Positions 22,136 through 33,083 of a DNA stretch of 64,000 nucleotides are shown here, piece after piece. How positions within the stretch are numbered: position 1 is the stretch's first letter; the number at the start of each line of letters is the position of its first letter. A program made the translations under genes and the position numbers. This DNA is from Antitrichia curtipendula (Eukaryota > Streptophyta > Bryopsida > Hypnales > Leucodontaceae). The notes under the pieces were generated by a model. That model worked only from the letters and a program-made list of their open reading frames with translations, was not told the origin of the DNA and did no database searches. The stretch is taken from positions 27,339,567 to 27,403,566 of the forward strand of contig OX579636.1 of assembly GCA_951230915.1 (NCBI GenBank). The letters are read 5' to 3'.

Positions 22136-25100
22136 ATGTCAGAGATTAGGAAGTCTTCTAGACTTAGAGTAAAACGGATTAGAGAGGATCTTGTAGTTTC
22201 TCCTACTGTAGCAAAGTCTCCGCTAGGTGGTTGTACTTTCGATTTAATACCGGGGCTATCGCAGGAATCACCGCCAATTAGGTCTCCGCAGTGGAAGAAG
22301 AAGAGTGCAAGAAAATCTGTAAAGAACCTTGGCTGTAAATTTGCAGAGTATTCTTATGTCGATAGACCGATTCCGCTTATTGACACTTCTTCACTTCGAG
22401 AGTCAGAAGTCAAGTTGTTTGCTGCACCTATTGTGACAGATAGTTCATCTAGATTTTCTGATGGTGCACCTCATGTTTCAAAGCCTATTGTAAATGATCT
22501 TGCATTAGAACCGATTGTAGATCCTATTTCAGAGTCGGTTGTGATTATAAATACACCACAGCATGTGGCTTCTGGAGCTGTAGATATTTTCCAGCCTTCT
22601 ATGACTGCATATGATCGTCTAGATCTTGATCTTGTATCATCAGAAGATCATCCTGCGTTAAATTGGACATTCATGCCGATCCTTAAGAATTTAGATACTA
22701 GTCAATTTGGTGACTCTATTCTTGTTGATCGTAATCCGGAATTTGTAGTTCCCTTGGTGACGTCTCCAGATCCTTGTAGTGATGTCGTTATCACAGAAGA
22801 GGCTTTCTCTAATTCTGATGATAGCTCCGATATGCTAGTTGAGCCTCAACCTATTCATATGAGAGATGGCGGTGAAAGTTCTCATGTCGCTGTACAGAGC
22901 ACAAACCTGCGAACTTACATATTCAAAGAGGTTGATCGGAATCTGTTAGATAAGTGCATGGATGGTGGAGAGAATCCCAGTGTTAGAAACGATAGGTGGT
23001 TGAGAAATCGGTTTAATTTGTGGAAATGTGAGACGAATCATGCAGATTCTAAGTCGATTGAGGATTACGGAATTGAAGAATTAGCAGAGCTGATGACACA
23101 CTTCTTTCTAGCATTGTGCAAAAATTCTGGAGAACGTTATCCATCTGGCTCGATAGGGAACCTCTATAACTCCCTCAATAGAATTTTGCGGAGGGCTCAG
23201 AAGAAACGCATTCGGCTGACTAAAGTGAACGAAGTTGAGTTCACACTTCGCAAGTGTGTTTTCTTTGACACAGTGACTCGTGCAGTGGAGGCAGCGATGA
23301 AACTGTCCATTGATAGTGGCGCTAACAAGCCTAGGAGGAAAGTGAAGGTGATCTCGTTTGCTGAAGAATCTCTTATCATGGCGCATGAATCACACCAGAT
23401 GCACCATCCCAGGGGGTTGCAAAAACGGATTGCTTGGTACTGCACTGTAGTTTTTCTAATTTGTGGCTATCAGGAGTTGCATGACTTGGAGTATAAAAAT
23501 TTTCAAATTAAAATCAATCTTGTCAATGGAAAGAAATTTGTTGAGTAAGTTTTCTTATCTTTTGCTTTTCTTGTAGTTTCATTAGTAGCTTGGTTTGTTT
23601 CATTGCTAGACTGTTGCATCGTATCTGGTTCATAATTCAGTTGTATCTTGTAGTTTCATTGATAGCTTGGTTTGTTTCATTTGCTTAGAATCGTATCTCG
23701 TTTGTCTCATTGTTGGTTTGAATTGTATCTAGTTTATTTCATTGCTAATTATCTGATCTTTTTTGTAGGTACACAAAGGGGACCTCAAAAAATCACAAGG
23801 CGACTGTTACGAAATTTCAACAAGAACAGTTTAGAAGACCTGTCATTTCTTATGATGAGGATGTTGTTGCATGTTGGGTGAAGTATGATACACATTTGGC
23901 TAATGATATGAAGTCAGGTGCGTTCTTCTTGGGAGCGTTAGATGAGCGAGAACCAATGTCTGGTTTAAGCGAACAAATGTTGGCATAGGTACTATTCGTA
24001 CTTGGATGAAGGAAATGGCTAGAATTGCGGGAGTTACCGGTGATATTACAAACAAGTCTGGCAGAGCGACTGCAATCACAAAAATGAGTCTAGCTGGTGT
24101 TCCTAAGCATGTCATTTGTGGTGTAACTGGTCACAAGAATCCCAATATGTTGGACAGATACGATGCAACATTAGACTTGGAGCATGAGGTGAGACTTGTT
24201 TTTTAGTTTAAGTTTCAAGCTATTTCAAGTTTATAGTCCTAATGTTTGTTGCATTATATATTGGTAATTGTGTCTTGATGATTGATGTAATTTTCCATTT
24301 GTTATTACAGGCAGCTCAGAGAGCAAGTAGAGGATCATTTCTTGGTAGTTCTTCGATGTTGTATGAACAATGTCGGGAGTCAACAGTTCTGGAATATCGA
24401 CAGCTTCAAATTGCCCCGGTTGCAGTTTTCCCTGCCATTACTAATGTCGAGTTATCTGCAGCAACTACATCTCATCCGAGAATTACAGATGTAACCTCAT
24501 CCATGCCAGTTGTAGATGTTGATCTTTGGTCTCCAGGACGTGATACTAACTGCTTTTTTGATTCTAATCGACAAGTAACTTTTGAAACTCCAACGCATGA
24601 GTGTCTACAATCGACCCTTGGTGTTCAAGCCATATGTAATGCTACAGGTAGTGATGTTCCTAGACAAGTACTTCAGTCCCAATATCATGTTGTGCTTCCC
24701 TCAATTCCAGAGGATTTACAGGTTAATTGCTGTAGTCAAAATCCAAATGTCTCTAGAGGTGGTGCTGATCAAAGTAAGCAATTTCCCACCCGGCCATATG
24801 GTCAGCATCGACGAATACCTCCACAATTTGTTCGTGGTAGCAAAATTATAGATCGTCCAAATCCTTATAATCGATCCCAGCCTGTTTCTTCCCCGGTGAT
24901 GCCTCCTCCAGCACAGTTACGGAATGACTCTATGAGAGGTAGACTTTCATATTTTTAATTTTCATGTTCTGAATTGTTCTTTGTCAATTATATATGGCTT
25001 TTGTACTTGTTTATTTATGGTTTTTAAAAAATTATTGTTGTGCAGACTATCATTGGACTGTGAATGACCAAGTGACAGTACCTTGGTCAAATATGCAACA

Positions 25101-25712
25101 ACGGGAAATTCAAACCAAGTTTCCGGTAGCGAGACCCGCATGTCCAGAGTTGAAGAGAGATTCTGTTGAAATTAACACCAACATCTTTAGTCCTGATGAG
25201 GAGTTATTGAGTCTTGATTGGGATGCAAATTCTCTGAGCAGGAGGTCTGTTAGTTCGTCAAGCTCATTGACTGACGGGGTTCAAATTCCCAGTTCAAATT
25301 GTAGTCATATTGTAGATGTTCCTATTTCTGTGACTGAAGGTTCTCCCACATCTGGTGTGCCTCCAATTGCTCGTATGCCATCTACTAAAGGTAATACCTT
25401 TGTTTACATTTCATTTGTGAAGTTTAAATTATTGAGTTGTTGTATTTGTTTCAGTTTAAACTTTTCCTATTTAAGATCTTGATTATATTTCTTGTTTCTA
25501 ATTGTACAGATGTACATGAAGTTGTGCCGTATATTAAGCACGCAACCGTTGCTCCACCTAGTACTGTTGTTAGTGCTCCTGTAGTTCCTGTTCCTGGAGG
25601 ATCAGTTACTCTTGCTTCTGTAGCTACACCATTTAGCAATGTTATTCATGTGAATTTTGTTTTCACAAAGGAAATGGATTTTTCTACTTTGATGGCAGCA
25701 TTAGGGAAGTGA
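22136..25712 (+). CDS. Crypton/DUF3504-type tyrosine recombinase-like protein
   Basis: Phase-consistent exons are 22136-23544, 23769-23917, 23989-24188, 24311-24938, 25046-25390 and 25510-25712, giving 977 codons. The N-terminal third is disordered. From about residue 260 comes a domain like the Crypton-derived DUF3504 of animal ZMYM/QRICH1 proteins: RWLRNRFNLWKC, YPSGSIGNLYNSLNRIL, then VEYTKGTSKNHK, and the C-terminal core NKSGRATAITKMSLAGV ... GVTGHKNPNMLDRYD. In tyrosine recombinases this core carries H-x-x-R, H/W and the Tyr nucleophile; here the first His is Lys, while Arg, TGH and Tyr remain. If the 71-nt intron 23918-23988 is not removed, exon 2 has a one-base frameshift near 23954 inside a block expected to be conserved (FFLGALDEREP then NVWFKRTNVG). 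The tail (24311-25712) is low-complexity. Host-domesticated versus mobile status is uncertain. Confidence 0.75.
23570..23750. repeat. Imperfect tandem duplication in intron 1
   Basis: About 77-bp units sharing CTTGTAGTTTCATT and AGCTTGGTTTGTTTCATT begin near 23570 and 23647, with a third degraded unit after them. They fill most of the first intron of the recombinase gene. Confidence 0.6.
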
Positions 25713-26229
25713 GATGATGTAGTAGCTTTTCAAGTTTTGTTGATCTACTTCAACATCATGATTGCTATAAAACTTTCAATCCAGTATACTGGTATACTTG
25801 TTTTAGTAAAAAAAATTTGAATGTGGTGAAAATTTGTGAACTTGTGGCAGTTGTTTATTGCAATACGTGCATGTGTTAATACCATTTCATCCATCATGCT
25901 AGTCTATACAATAAATTTCATCCACCATGCCTCCTGCTATAATCAAGAAACATCCATCAAGACGATTGCTACAACCTACAATCATCCATAGAACTAGCTA
26001 CTACAGTACTTTTCATCCATTTAGCAAGGGCCCACAGGGTCTAAAAGCAATTGAATCGGTAGGGAAAAAAAATGGACGGTAGGAAAACAAGAAGGGAGGT
26101 ACGAAATTACGCAGGATAGTGGATGAGTCCCCGGCCAATGTGATTCTGACACGTATGCTTTTCAGCAAGCGGGACCGGTTACAGATTTGCCACCGAATTT
26201 AGAAAATAGGATTTCAACCTCCGTAGCTC

Positions 26230-26563
26230 TGTTTCTCATCACGGCAATTGATAGCGTCGCCCCCGCAGACGCAATTTATAAATTAGTGACAATAACCAAA
26301 GTTCTTGGTGAGTGCTAAAAACTATTCTTCCACCAATTTGAAACGTGGCAAAAATTTATTCACGTATCATCCTATCACTCTCCTTATGGGAAATCTAGTG
26401 GCCTCTGACATAATATAACAAGATTGTCCCAAGCAGCGTTATTATTGTCACAATTTATATTCAAGGAAATAAAAATAAAAATAAAAAGGTTTTCTTTCTC
26501 ACTATCATAGTGTGTGATTAAGGGTGAAAAAATAGTAAGGTAGAAGCACCAATAGTCAATCAT
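26230..26563. other. No gene seen
   Basis: Short spacer between the right end of the Crypton-like element and the next TTAA element. No feature recognised. Confidence 0.4.
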
Positions 26564-26657
26564 TTAACCTCTAGAGGACCACGGTCATTTTTCTGTCAAA
26601 AACCACTCAAAACTGTCATTTCTATTGCGTTCATCCAAGAAAAAAAAAAAACAATCA

Positions 26658-26665
<8 letters not shown>

Positions 26666-26725
<60 letters not shown>
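26666..26725. repeat. (AT)n microsatellite
   Basis: About 30 uninterrupted AT dinucleotides follow the sequence ATATGTGT, inside the TTAA-element relic. Confidence 0.9.
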
Positions 26726-26727
<2 letters not shown>

Positions 26728-27378
26728 AATCTAATCATAGGAACTTGTACCTTACTTGTCTAAGATCATGTGGTAAAAATTTCATGGAGTTTGACCATAC
26801 AGACTGGAAGATATAAGCATTCAAAGTTGAAAAAAAAGTTTTTTTGAATACAAGCATGCAATTTCAAATGACTTTGACCGCTCTTTGAGGATTTTTTTTG
26901 CACTATAGACCTTGAATTAAATTTTTTTTGTTTTGAAGAATTGAATTGAAAGTCTAGGAAAAAAAGTTCAGAAGAAAAGTGCATGTTTATCATTCTTCAA
27001 CCCCTAAAGTTTCTTGACTATGTTATCACCAAAAACGCTTGAAAATTACCATTTTTAGTACAAGTATCAAATTTTTGAAAAATATAATTTTTAGACACAT
27101 GTAACCGTAGGATCTTGTAGTACACTAGATTGAAGCAACTTGTCATTGTTGACCACTTCAACAAAATCCTTAGCAGAGCGTCGATCTTTAGGCATAAAAA
27201 CAAATTGTGACTTTTGCCTTCTAGCAAATGTGCCCCAAATCATCAAAGAAGTTCTTCCACTTTTAAAAATTAGAACTACACAAATTGAAAAATAGTACTC
27301 ATATGCATTTCTCTAAACATGAACTTGTCTAGAATTTTTTCCAACTTCAAAGGTCAACGAAGTTAGTATGTGAGGATT

Positions 27379-27540
27379 GTGAGCGTGGAGCGTAGAGCAT
27401 AGAGCTGGAAACCCAAGTGGGAAACTAAATGTTTGTTGAAAATTATTTTGGCAACTAAAAGGTGACCAGTTTTTTTGGCAAACTTGAAATATTTTGAGAT
27501 TTTTCTAATTTCACATATAAATTGTACCTATGACCGTGGA
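27379..27540 (+). repeat. Third copy of the 12-kb element terminus
   Basis: GTGAGCGTGGAGCGTAGAGCATAGAGC (27379-27405) is followed 120 bp on by CCTATGACCGTGGA (27527-27540). The same order and orientation occur at the left end of the large element (GTGAGC minisatellite 47659, CCTATTACCGTGGA 47749). It is therefore likely to be a terminus of a related element, perhaps the one that carried the decayed ParB-methyltransferase gene at 33-37 kb. Confidence 0.5.
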
Positions 27541-27726
27541 TTGTTGATGTCCTAGGATCATGGAAAATAAGGTATTTCATAAATTTCTAAAATAAAAACT
27601 TGAACCTAGTCTTCTAGTGATCTATGTGGCAATTGACTTTTCAATGCAAACAATGAATGTAAGTGAAGAATTCCGAGAAATGTCACAATGAATCCTAAAC
27701 CCGTGTTGGATGGCTTTTTAGGTTAA

Positions 27727-28646
27727 ATAAAACAAAACTAACTATTGTAATTATTGAATGTGCTTTTTATACACACAAATTTTTTTGGTCATGATATATT
27801 GGTATATTTGTTTTTTGATAAAGAAGGTGCTTTAACCATGAATCACATCCATTTAATGCAATACAAAAAAACATTTAAGCACAAAATGGACAAAATCATA
27901 AAAGACAAGAATAAAGTAGTGTCTCTTTTTATCTAAAATAGAACAAATTTTTAAATATGAGGTATAAAATGGAGAACAACTATATTCAACATTCAAAAAA
28001 AGTTAGAGTTAGCAGATATATTCTCTTAGTTCCACTAAGAACCTCCAAATTGGTTTAGAATTTGTACCACTAAAAAGGTTTTATTTACCAATTTTGATTG
28101 TAAAATTGTTAAAGCCATGTGAAATAGAGGGGGGAATGGATACACACATGATTTGAATTCTAGATTTCTTGCTCAATGATCAAAATCAACAAATAGAGTG
28201 GTTTAGTAATACAAACCCTAAATCAATTTGGAGGTCTTTAGTGGGATTGAGGCAGTAATGATTAACTACTTTGCTACTTCGACAAGTTGCTTTCAAAAAT
28301 ATGTTTAAGCTCATTAAAGTTTACTATAGAAACATAAATGAAAAGATCAACTCTTGCTTCGAGGCAACATATCACTTAAAAAAATATAATACATTATATA
28401 AAATTTATCCACTGGATTTTTTTTTCAAACATCTTTGTTAGCATTTATTAAAAATAGGCACAATAATATTTTAGAAATGATCCCACATTCAATATGTATT
28501 TGGATTTTGTTTCATTTTAAACTATAAACATGTTGTTGCAAAGTATTGTTGATATCATGTAGCTAACTACTTAATGTATGGTTCTTGATTCTTGATACAC
28601 TTTGGATGTAGGATGAGATTCAAGAAGTTTGGGCAATTTTTTCATG
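27727..28646. other. No gene seen
   Basis: AT-rich DNA with only short A/T-driven frames. Confidence 0.4.
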
Positions 28647-29003
28647 CATCACAAAGTTTAGACCCTACAATTTGGCAACAACTATTGTGCGGTTATCGTT
28701 GTTTCATGGGTTCATACCATAACTGCACTGGCTCAGTGTATTTTTACGCACTGAATCAGTGCAAAAACAATGAATACCAATAGCGTACGATTTATGTACT
28801 TTAACTATATGATTGTTGTGTAGTTTTGACACAACAATTGTATAGTTAAAGTACATAAACCATACGCTATTGGTATTCATTATTTTCGCACTGATTTAGT
28901 GTGTAAAAATACACTGAGTCAGTGCGATTATGGTACGAACCTATGAAACAACAATAACTGCACAATAATTGTTGCCAAATCATAAGGTCTAAACTTTGTG
29001 ATG
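28647..29003. repeat. Near-perfect palindrome, 175-bp arms, 7-bp loop
   Basis: The arm 28647-28821 (starting CATCACAAAGTTTAGACC) is mirrored by 28829-29003 (ending GGTCTAAACTTTGTGATG), with a 7-base centre at 28822-28828. Similarity runs along the entire arm with scattered substitutions, many of them C/T or A/G. A transcript would form a long double-stranded hairpin. It may be a fold-back MITE or a young small-RNA source; there is no open frame. Confidence 0.85.
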
Positions 29004-32000
29004 TGGTCTTTGGCATTTGTTTTAAATTTCAATGCATATGGTGGATTAAAAAGATTTTAGATGAAATGGATGAACTTGGATGCAGTTAGATATGCTTGAA
29101 TTTAGATAACTCTAACCCACCTCAAACTATAAAGTCTTATATAGGCTAATTTTTCACTCAACTAAGCCTACATCACTTCATTTGAACATACCATAGTTGC
29201 CTAGGCTTGCTTGATATCATTTAGGTTGAGTTAAGTTTGATAGGGCTCACATTGAATTCCATCCAGTCATTTATTCTTAGAAAAAGAAGAATGATCGTGT
29301 TCCTTGTCATGTTCTCAATTTTAATTTTATTGCATGATAAAAAACATCTTAACCATCTTTTAGAAAATATTATGAATCCCACAAGTATAAAACATCTAAA
29401 TACACTGTCCAATCAAGTTTTTGTTTTGAAATTATGTAAAGTCAATTGACAAGCCAATTATTCATATTGATCTAATTCAAGCTTGTTGTTGAATATTTGT
29501 TAGTATATATATAATAAATTTAATATTTTAATAAGATATGTATAAGTCAATCATTTCTAACTTTTTACAATGCCTTCAATTTTCAAATGGATTGCATTTG
29601 GTTATCATGGTAAAAAATTCTTTATAAGAGTTGACCTCAATTTTATTTACCATTCATTTTAGCTTACTTTCTAAGTTCTTCTAAGTTTTTTAAACTTTTA
29701 AATACCTTTTTAAGTTTCTAAAACAAAACATTTGTATTCATCAAAATACACCAAAGGCCATGGAAAGAATTAATCAATGTTAGCTTAGTTAGCAAGGTTG
29801 AGGTTAAAAGCCATTGCTAATGATGAAATTTTTGGCATCATCCTTACTTCTTCCAAGACTTTGGGGTAGGCAACATCTTCCATAAGAAAATAGATATAAA
29901 TATTGTTTCAAAAAAAGAAAAACTTTCATCTAATACTAAAACCTAATATTAAAAAATATCATCTAATAGAAAGTAACTGCTTCATCTATTTAACTCCAAT
30001 GAATACTTGTTGTCACCAAAATGTATTTTGTGGGGCCACAAAGATACCAAATTTTTATAAAACAAAAATGTATTTTTCTAAAATAGCACTTCTAAAGCAT
30101 TGTAGCCAAATAGTACCTATCAGCATTCCTAGTTATTGTTGAAGAACCCCCAAAACTCAAAAAAATGTAAAACAATCACTTTTTTTTTACATCTTTATAA
30201 AAAAAAATTTCATTTTGGCACTCTAGAGTCTTACTTTAACTTGTACTAGAGACAACAAAATTCATTCATATGTATTAAATAATTAAAATTCAAAATAAAT
30301 TTAAAATAAAATTGCTCATCTCCAACTTGTCAAAAAAGGAAAAGTATCCATATTGACAAGTTATTTTGAAAGACTGCAAAATAGGGAATATCTATATGTA
30401 TTGGAAAAAAAAATGTTGCAATCATTTGTAAAGATTTCTATTGGTTCAAAGAGGTATACAAAAGAGACATATCATTGTAATACAAAAATTTCAAAATCAA
30501 TATGCTTTATCTTTGAATACTAAAGTTGCAAGTAAAGACGTTGCAAGTGCCAATAATGCACTATGAGACTTGAAACCAACAACATTTTTTAAGAACAAAT
30601 TATAGAAGAAAAATAATTTATTCAAAGATTAATTGTTTTTAGAACATAATCTTCAAAAACACTTGTCAATATTGACCAAGGTCCCTACAAGGCTTGGAAT
30701 CCTTCAATATTTTTGTCCAAAAAATAAAAACAAAAAAATCAAATTTTAAAAACTTAAAAACTTGTTGTAGGAATCTAGGATTGTGGAGAGTTTATTGATA
30801 CCAATAGGGTTCCTAAAGGGCCCATAAAAAAATTTGAAAAAAATTAAAATCATTAAGAAAAATCACATATATTTCTGAAAGTTGTAACTATAGCTAGGCC
30901 TTTACTATAGGATTATTGTTGAAAATGACATCATCCTTATGAGTCCTTGACAAAAACTACAACCTCCATAATCAATAGTTGGTTTTATATTTTATTTATT
31001 TACTTCAAAACAATATTTACACTTTCCTAAAGGGAATCTTTCATTGACATTCCTCCTAGAAAGTGCGACAATGTTGGTACATATTTTTCTTGCATTCATA
31101 CCCTAAAATGCAACTTAGGACTTTCTAAAGGCTACTATCTTACAACAAATTTGATGGCTAGATGCAGATTATTCATCATTGGTAAAACTATCAACTCCAT
31201 TAGAATCTCCTTCTCTGCTTAAAGGGACACAATTTATGCAAGAATGTCTAGGAAAATTCACATTTCTAACTTCACTAATGAGTGTGGTGATGACCATCAT
31301 GCTTTCACACAAACTAAAATTAGCAATACATTGTGTTCAAATAGGGTATTCTATAGTGGCGGGCTTTATACCTCTAGGTAGAAATTCTTTCCTCCTACCT
31401 TCAATGTAGTGATCTTTCCTAGAAAATCAGACTCAATTGTATTCTTATTTTTTTCAAAATCTCACCATTTGTTTCAAAAAAGAAAGAAAAAACACCAATT
31501 ATACCTCAAGTCTCTAAATGTTGTGTAGTATTTTTACAAAAACAACTAAATAATCTTGAAAAATAATTTTTAGAAACACTTTTTAGAAAACAACAACTGC
31601 ACCTAGGGGCCCATGGGAATAGTGTCATTATCGACGGTAGTCTTAAGGGGTTTTGGATACAGCTGCAATTTTTTTATAAATAAAAAATAAAAAATAAAAA
31701 AATAAAATTTGAAAGTTGCAGCTGTACTTCAAGAACACGGAATTAGACATTCTTGCACTTGGCCAAGTGCAATGATCGTATGCAAAACTATTCACCAAAA
31801 ATGTGTTATGAAAAACTTGAGTACCTCCCAGATTTTCAAGAGAACAATTTTTTAATTTCATCATGCAATACTATCACTTCGAATGCAAACTCTCTATGAG
31901 GATGCCATTTCAGTTCTTCCAAGAGAAATACAAGTCCAGCACATTTTACTTCTTCCTATCAATCATTTGATTTGGTCTCATGTACAAATCTTTCTGCTCT

Positions 32001-32265
32001 GTACAATGCAATTATATTCGTCTTATAATATGTAAATGCGTATACCATGTGTACAACAATATTCACTACAATTTTTGGAATATTTATTTATAAATCCACA
32101 ATGACATTGAAGGTTTAGCAACAACATTCACATTTTTTCATTATGTGCTCACACCAATCAAAAACAATACTATCATTCGAACATCTTCATAGTCTTTCAA
32201 AACTAGCATACAATGTCTATACTCTCACACACCTTATTCTACCATCACACGTACTACTATGTCTT
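29004..32265. other. Gene-free AT-rich intergenic DNA
   Basis: Only short A/T-driven frames (for example 29237-29449 and 31179-31409) with no motif. No structured repeat recognised. Confidence 0.45.
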
Positions 32266-33080
32266 TTATAACGGCCCTGCTTCATCCGGAGTCTCCAATA
32301 CTCGTGCAGATGATTGCACCAAGTCTCCTCCTTCTCCTCCACCAATTGCCTCCGCTTGATCGTGTGCATTTGGTTCACCGATTGGACTCATTGGAGGCGA
32401 AGAAATAAACTGCAACGCCGTTTCCACCACGGTGCTTGCAACAAGTGTTGTCACTACTTCTGATAAAGTTGGCGTCAGAGAAGGTCCTTCAAAGATGGAA
32501 GTCACTCGGTGATAAATGTAATGTGGTTCTTCACCTGTCCGAGTGAATCGAATGTTGTCTCTATTACGATAATATCCTTCACCATCTGGGACGAAGCTCA
32601 TTTGATCCAATTGGCTGAATGCTGACAACGCTGACATGGACTCCGTTTGTGCTGTTGTATCTGCATTTTCTTCCACGCCGTCTTCAACTTGTTCCGATTC
32701 CACGTTGTCCACCTCCTCAACTACTTCTGGAACAACAAAATCCGGGTCTTGCTTTACTTCCATCAAGTTTGCTTGGTCCCCACGGGCGTCACTGACTGCA
32801 TCAGTGTCACGAGAACCTAAACTTCGGCCAACACTTGGTAATCTGTCAGACTGTGAGACTGTGTCCGCTCCGCATCACTCTCATCTTCGTTCGTCAATGA
32901 GGCTTCCGAATCAACAGCTTTAGCTTTCTCCTTCCGCCTTCCCCGTCTTTCCACTTGATCTCTCTCTTCTTCATTGGAGGAGTCCCTAGATGACCGCGGT
33001 AGTCTTTCAACTCTACCAGGTGGCACACCTTCATCTATTTCAGAAACACCAGGACTAGGCAACCTCTCTTCTCTAGTCAA
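32266..33080 (-). pseudogene. Charged C-terminal tail relic of the ParB-methyltransferase-like gene
   Basis: After the TAG at 33086-33084 the same frame reads on as GLTREERLPSPGVSEIDEG and a very charged segment (EEERDQVERRGRRKEKAKA) to 32817. A frame change near 32860 leads into another open stretch (MEVKQDPDFVVPEVVEEVD) ending at 32266. The acidic, low-complexity composition matches a disordered tail. It may be the former C-terminus of the upstream gene or a separate small exon; I recognise no domain. Confidence 0.4.
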
Positions 33081-33083
33081 CCC

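Larger units (their letters stand above)
21444..26229 (+). mobile_element. Inverted-repeat-flanked Crypton-like element
   Basis: The recombinase gene is bracketed by degenerate inverted repeats. The outer end is GAGCTACGGA (21444-21453), with its complement TCCGTAGCTC at 26220-26229. Colinearly inside lie GTAATCGGT / complement of ACCGGTTAC and an exact GCTGAAAAGC (21517-21526) matched by GCTTTTCAGC (26157-26166). I see no target-site duplication. Classical Cryptons carry a tyrosine recombinase and usually lack terminal repeats, so this arrangement is unusual. The boundaries are inferred from these matches only. Confidence 0.6.
26568..27722. mobile_element. Degraded TTAA-family MITE relics, probably nested
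   Basis: A TTAA (26564-26567) is followed by CCTCTAGAGGACC and then by family landmarks (AAAACTGTCATTTCTATTG, CATAGGAACTTGTA). At 26998 a second left end begins (CCCCTAAAGTTTCTTGAC) with the landmarks again (CGTAGGATCTTGTAG), so one copy seems to lie inside the other. A possible shared right end is CTTTTTAGGTTAA near 27714-27726. No coding content. Boundaries are approximate. Confidence 0.45.

Noticed and set aside
22136..25712. Bacterial contamination or phage integrase
   Set aside because: Several phase-consistent GT-AG introns and AT-rich plant-like flanks argue for a eukaryotic gene.
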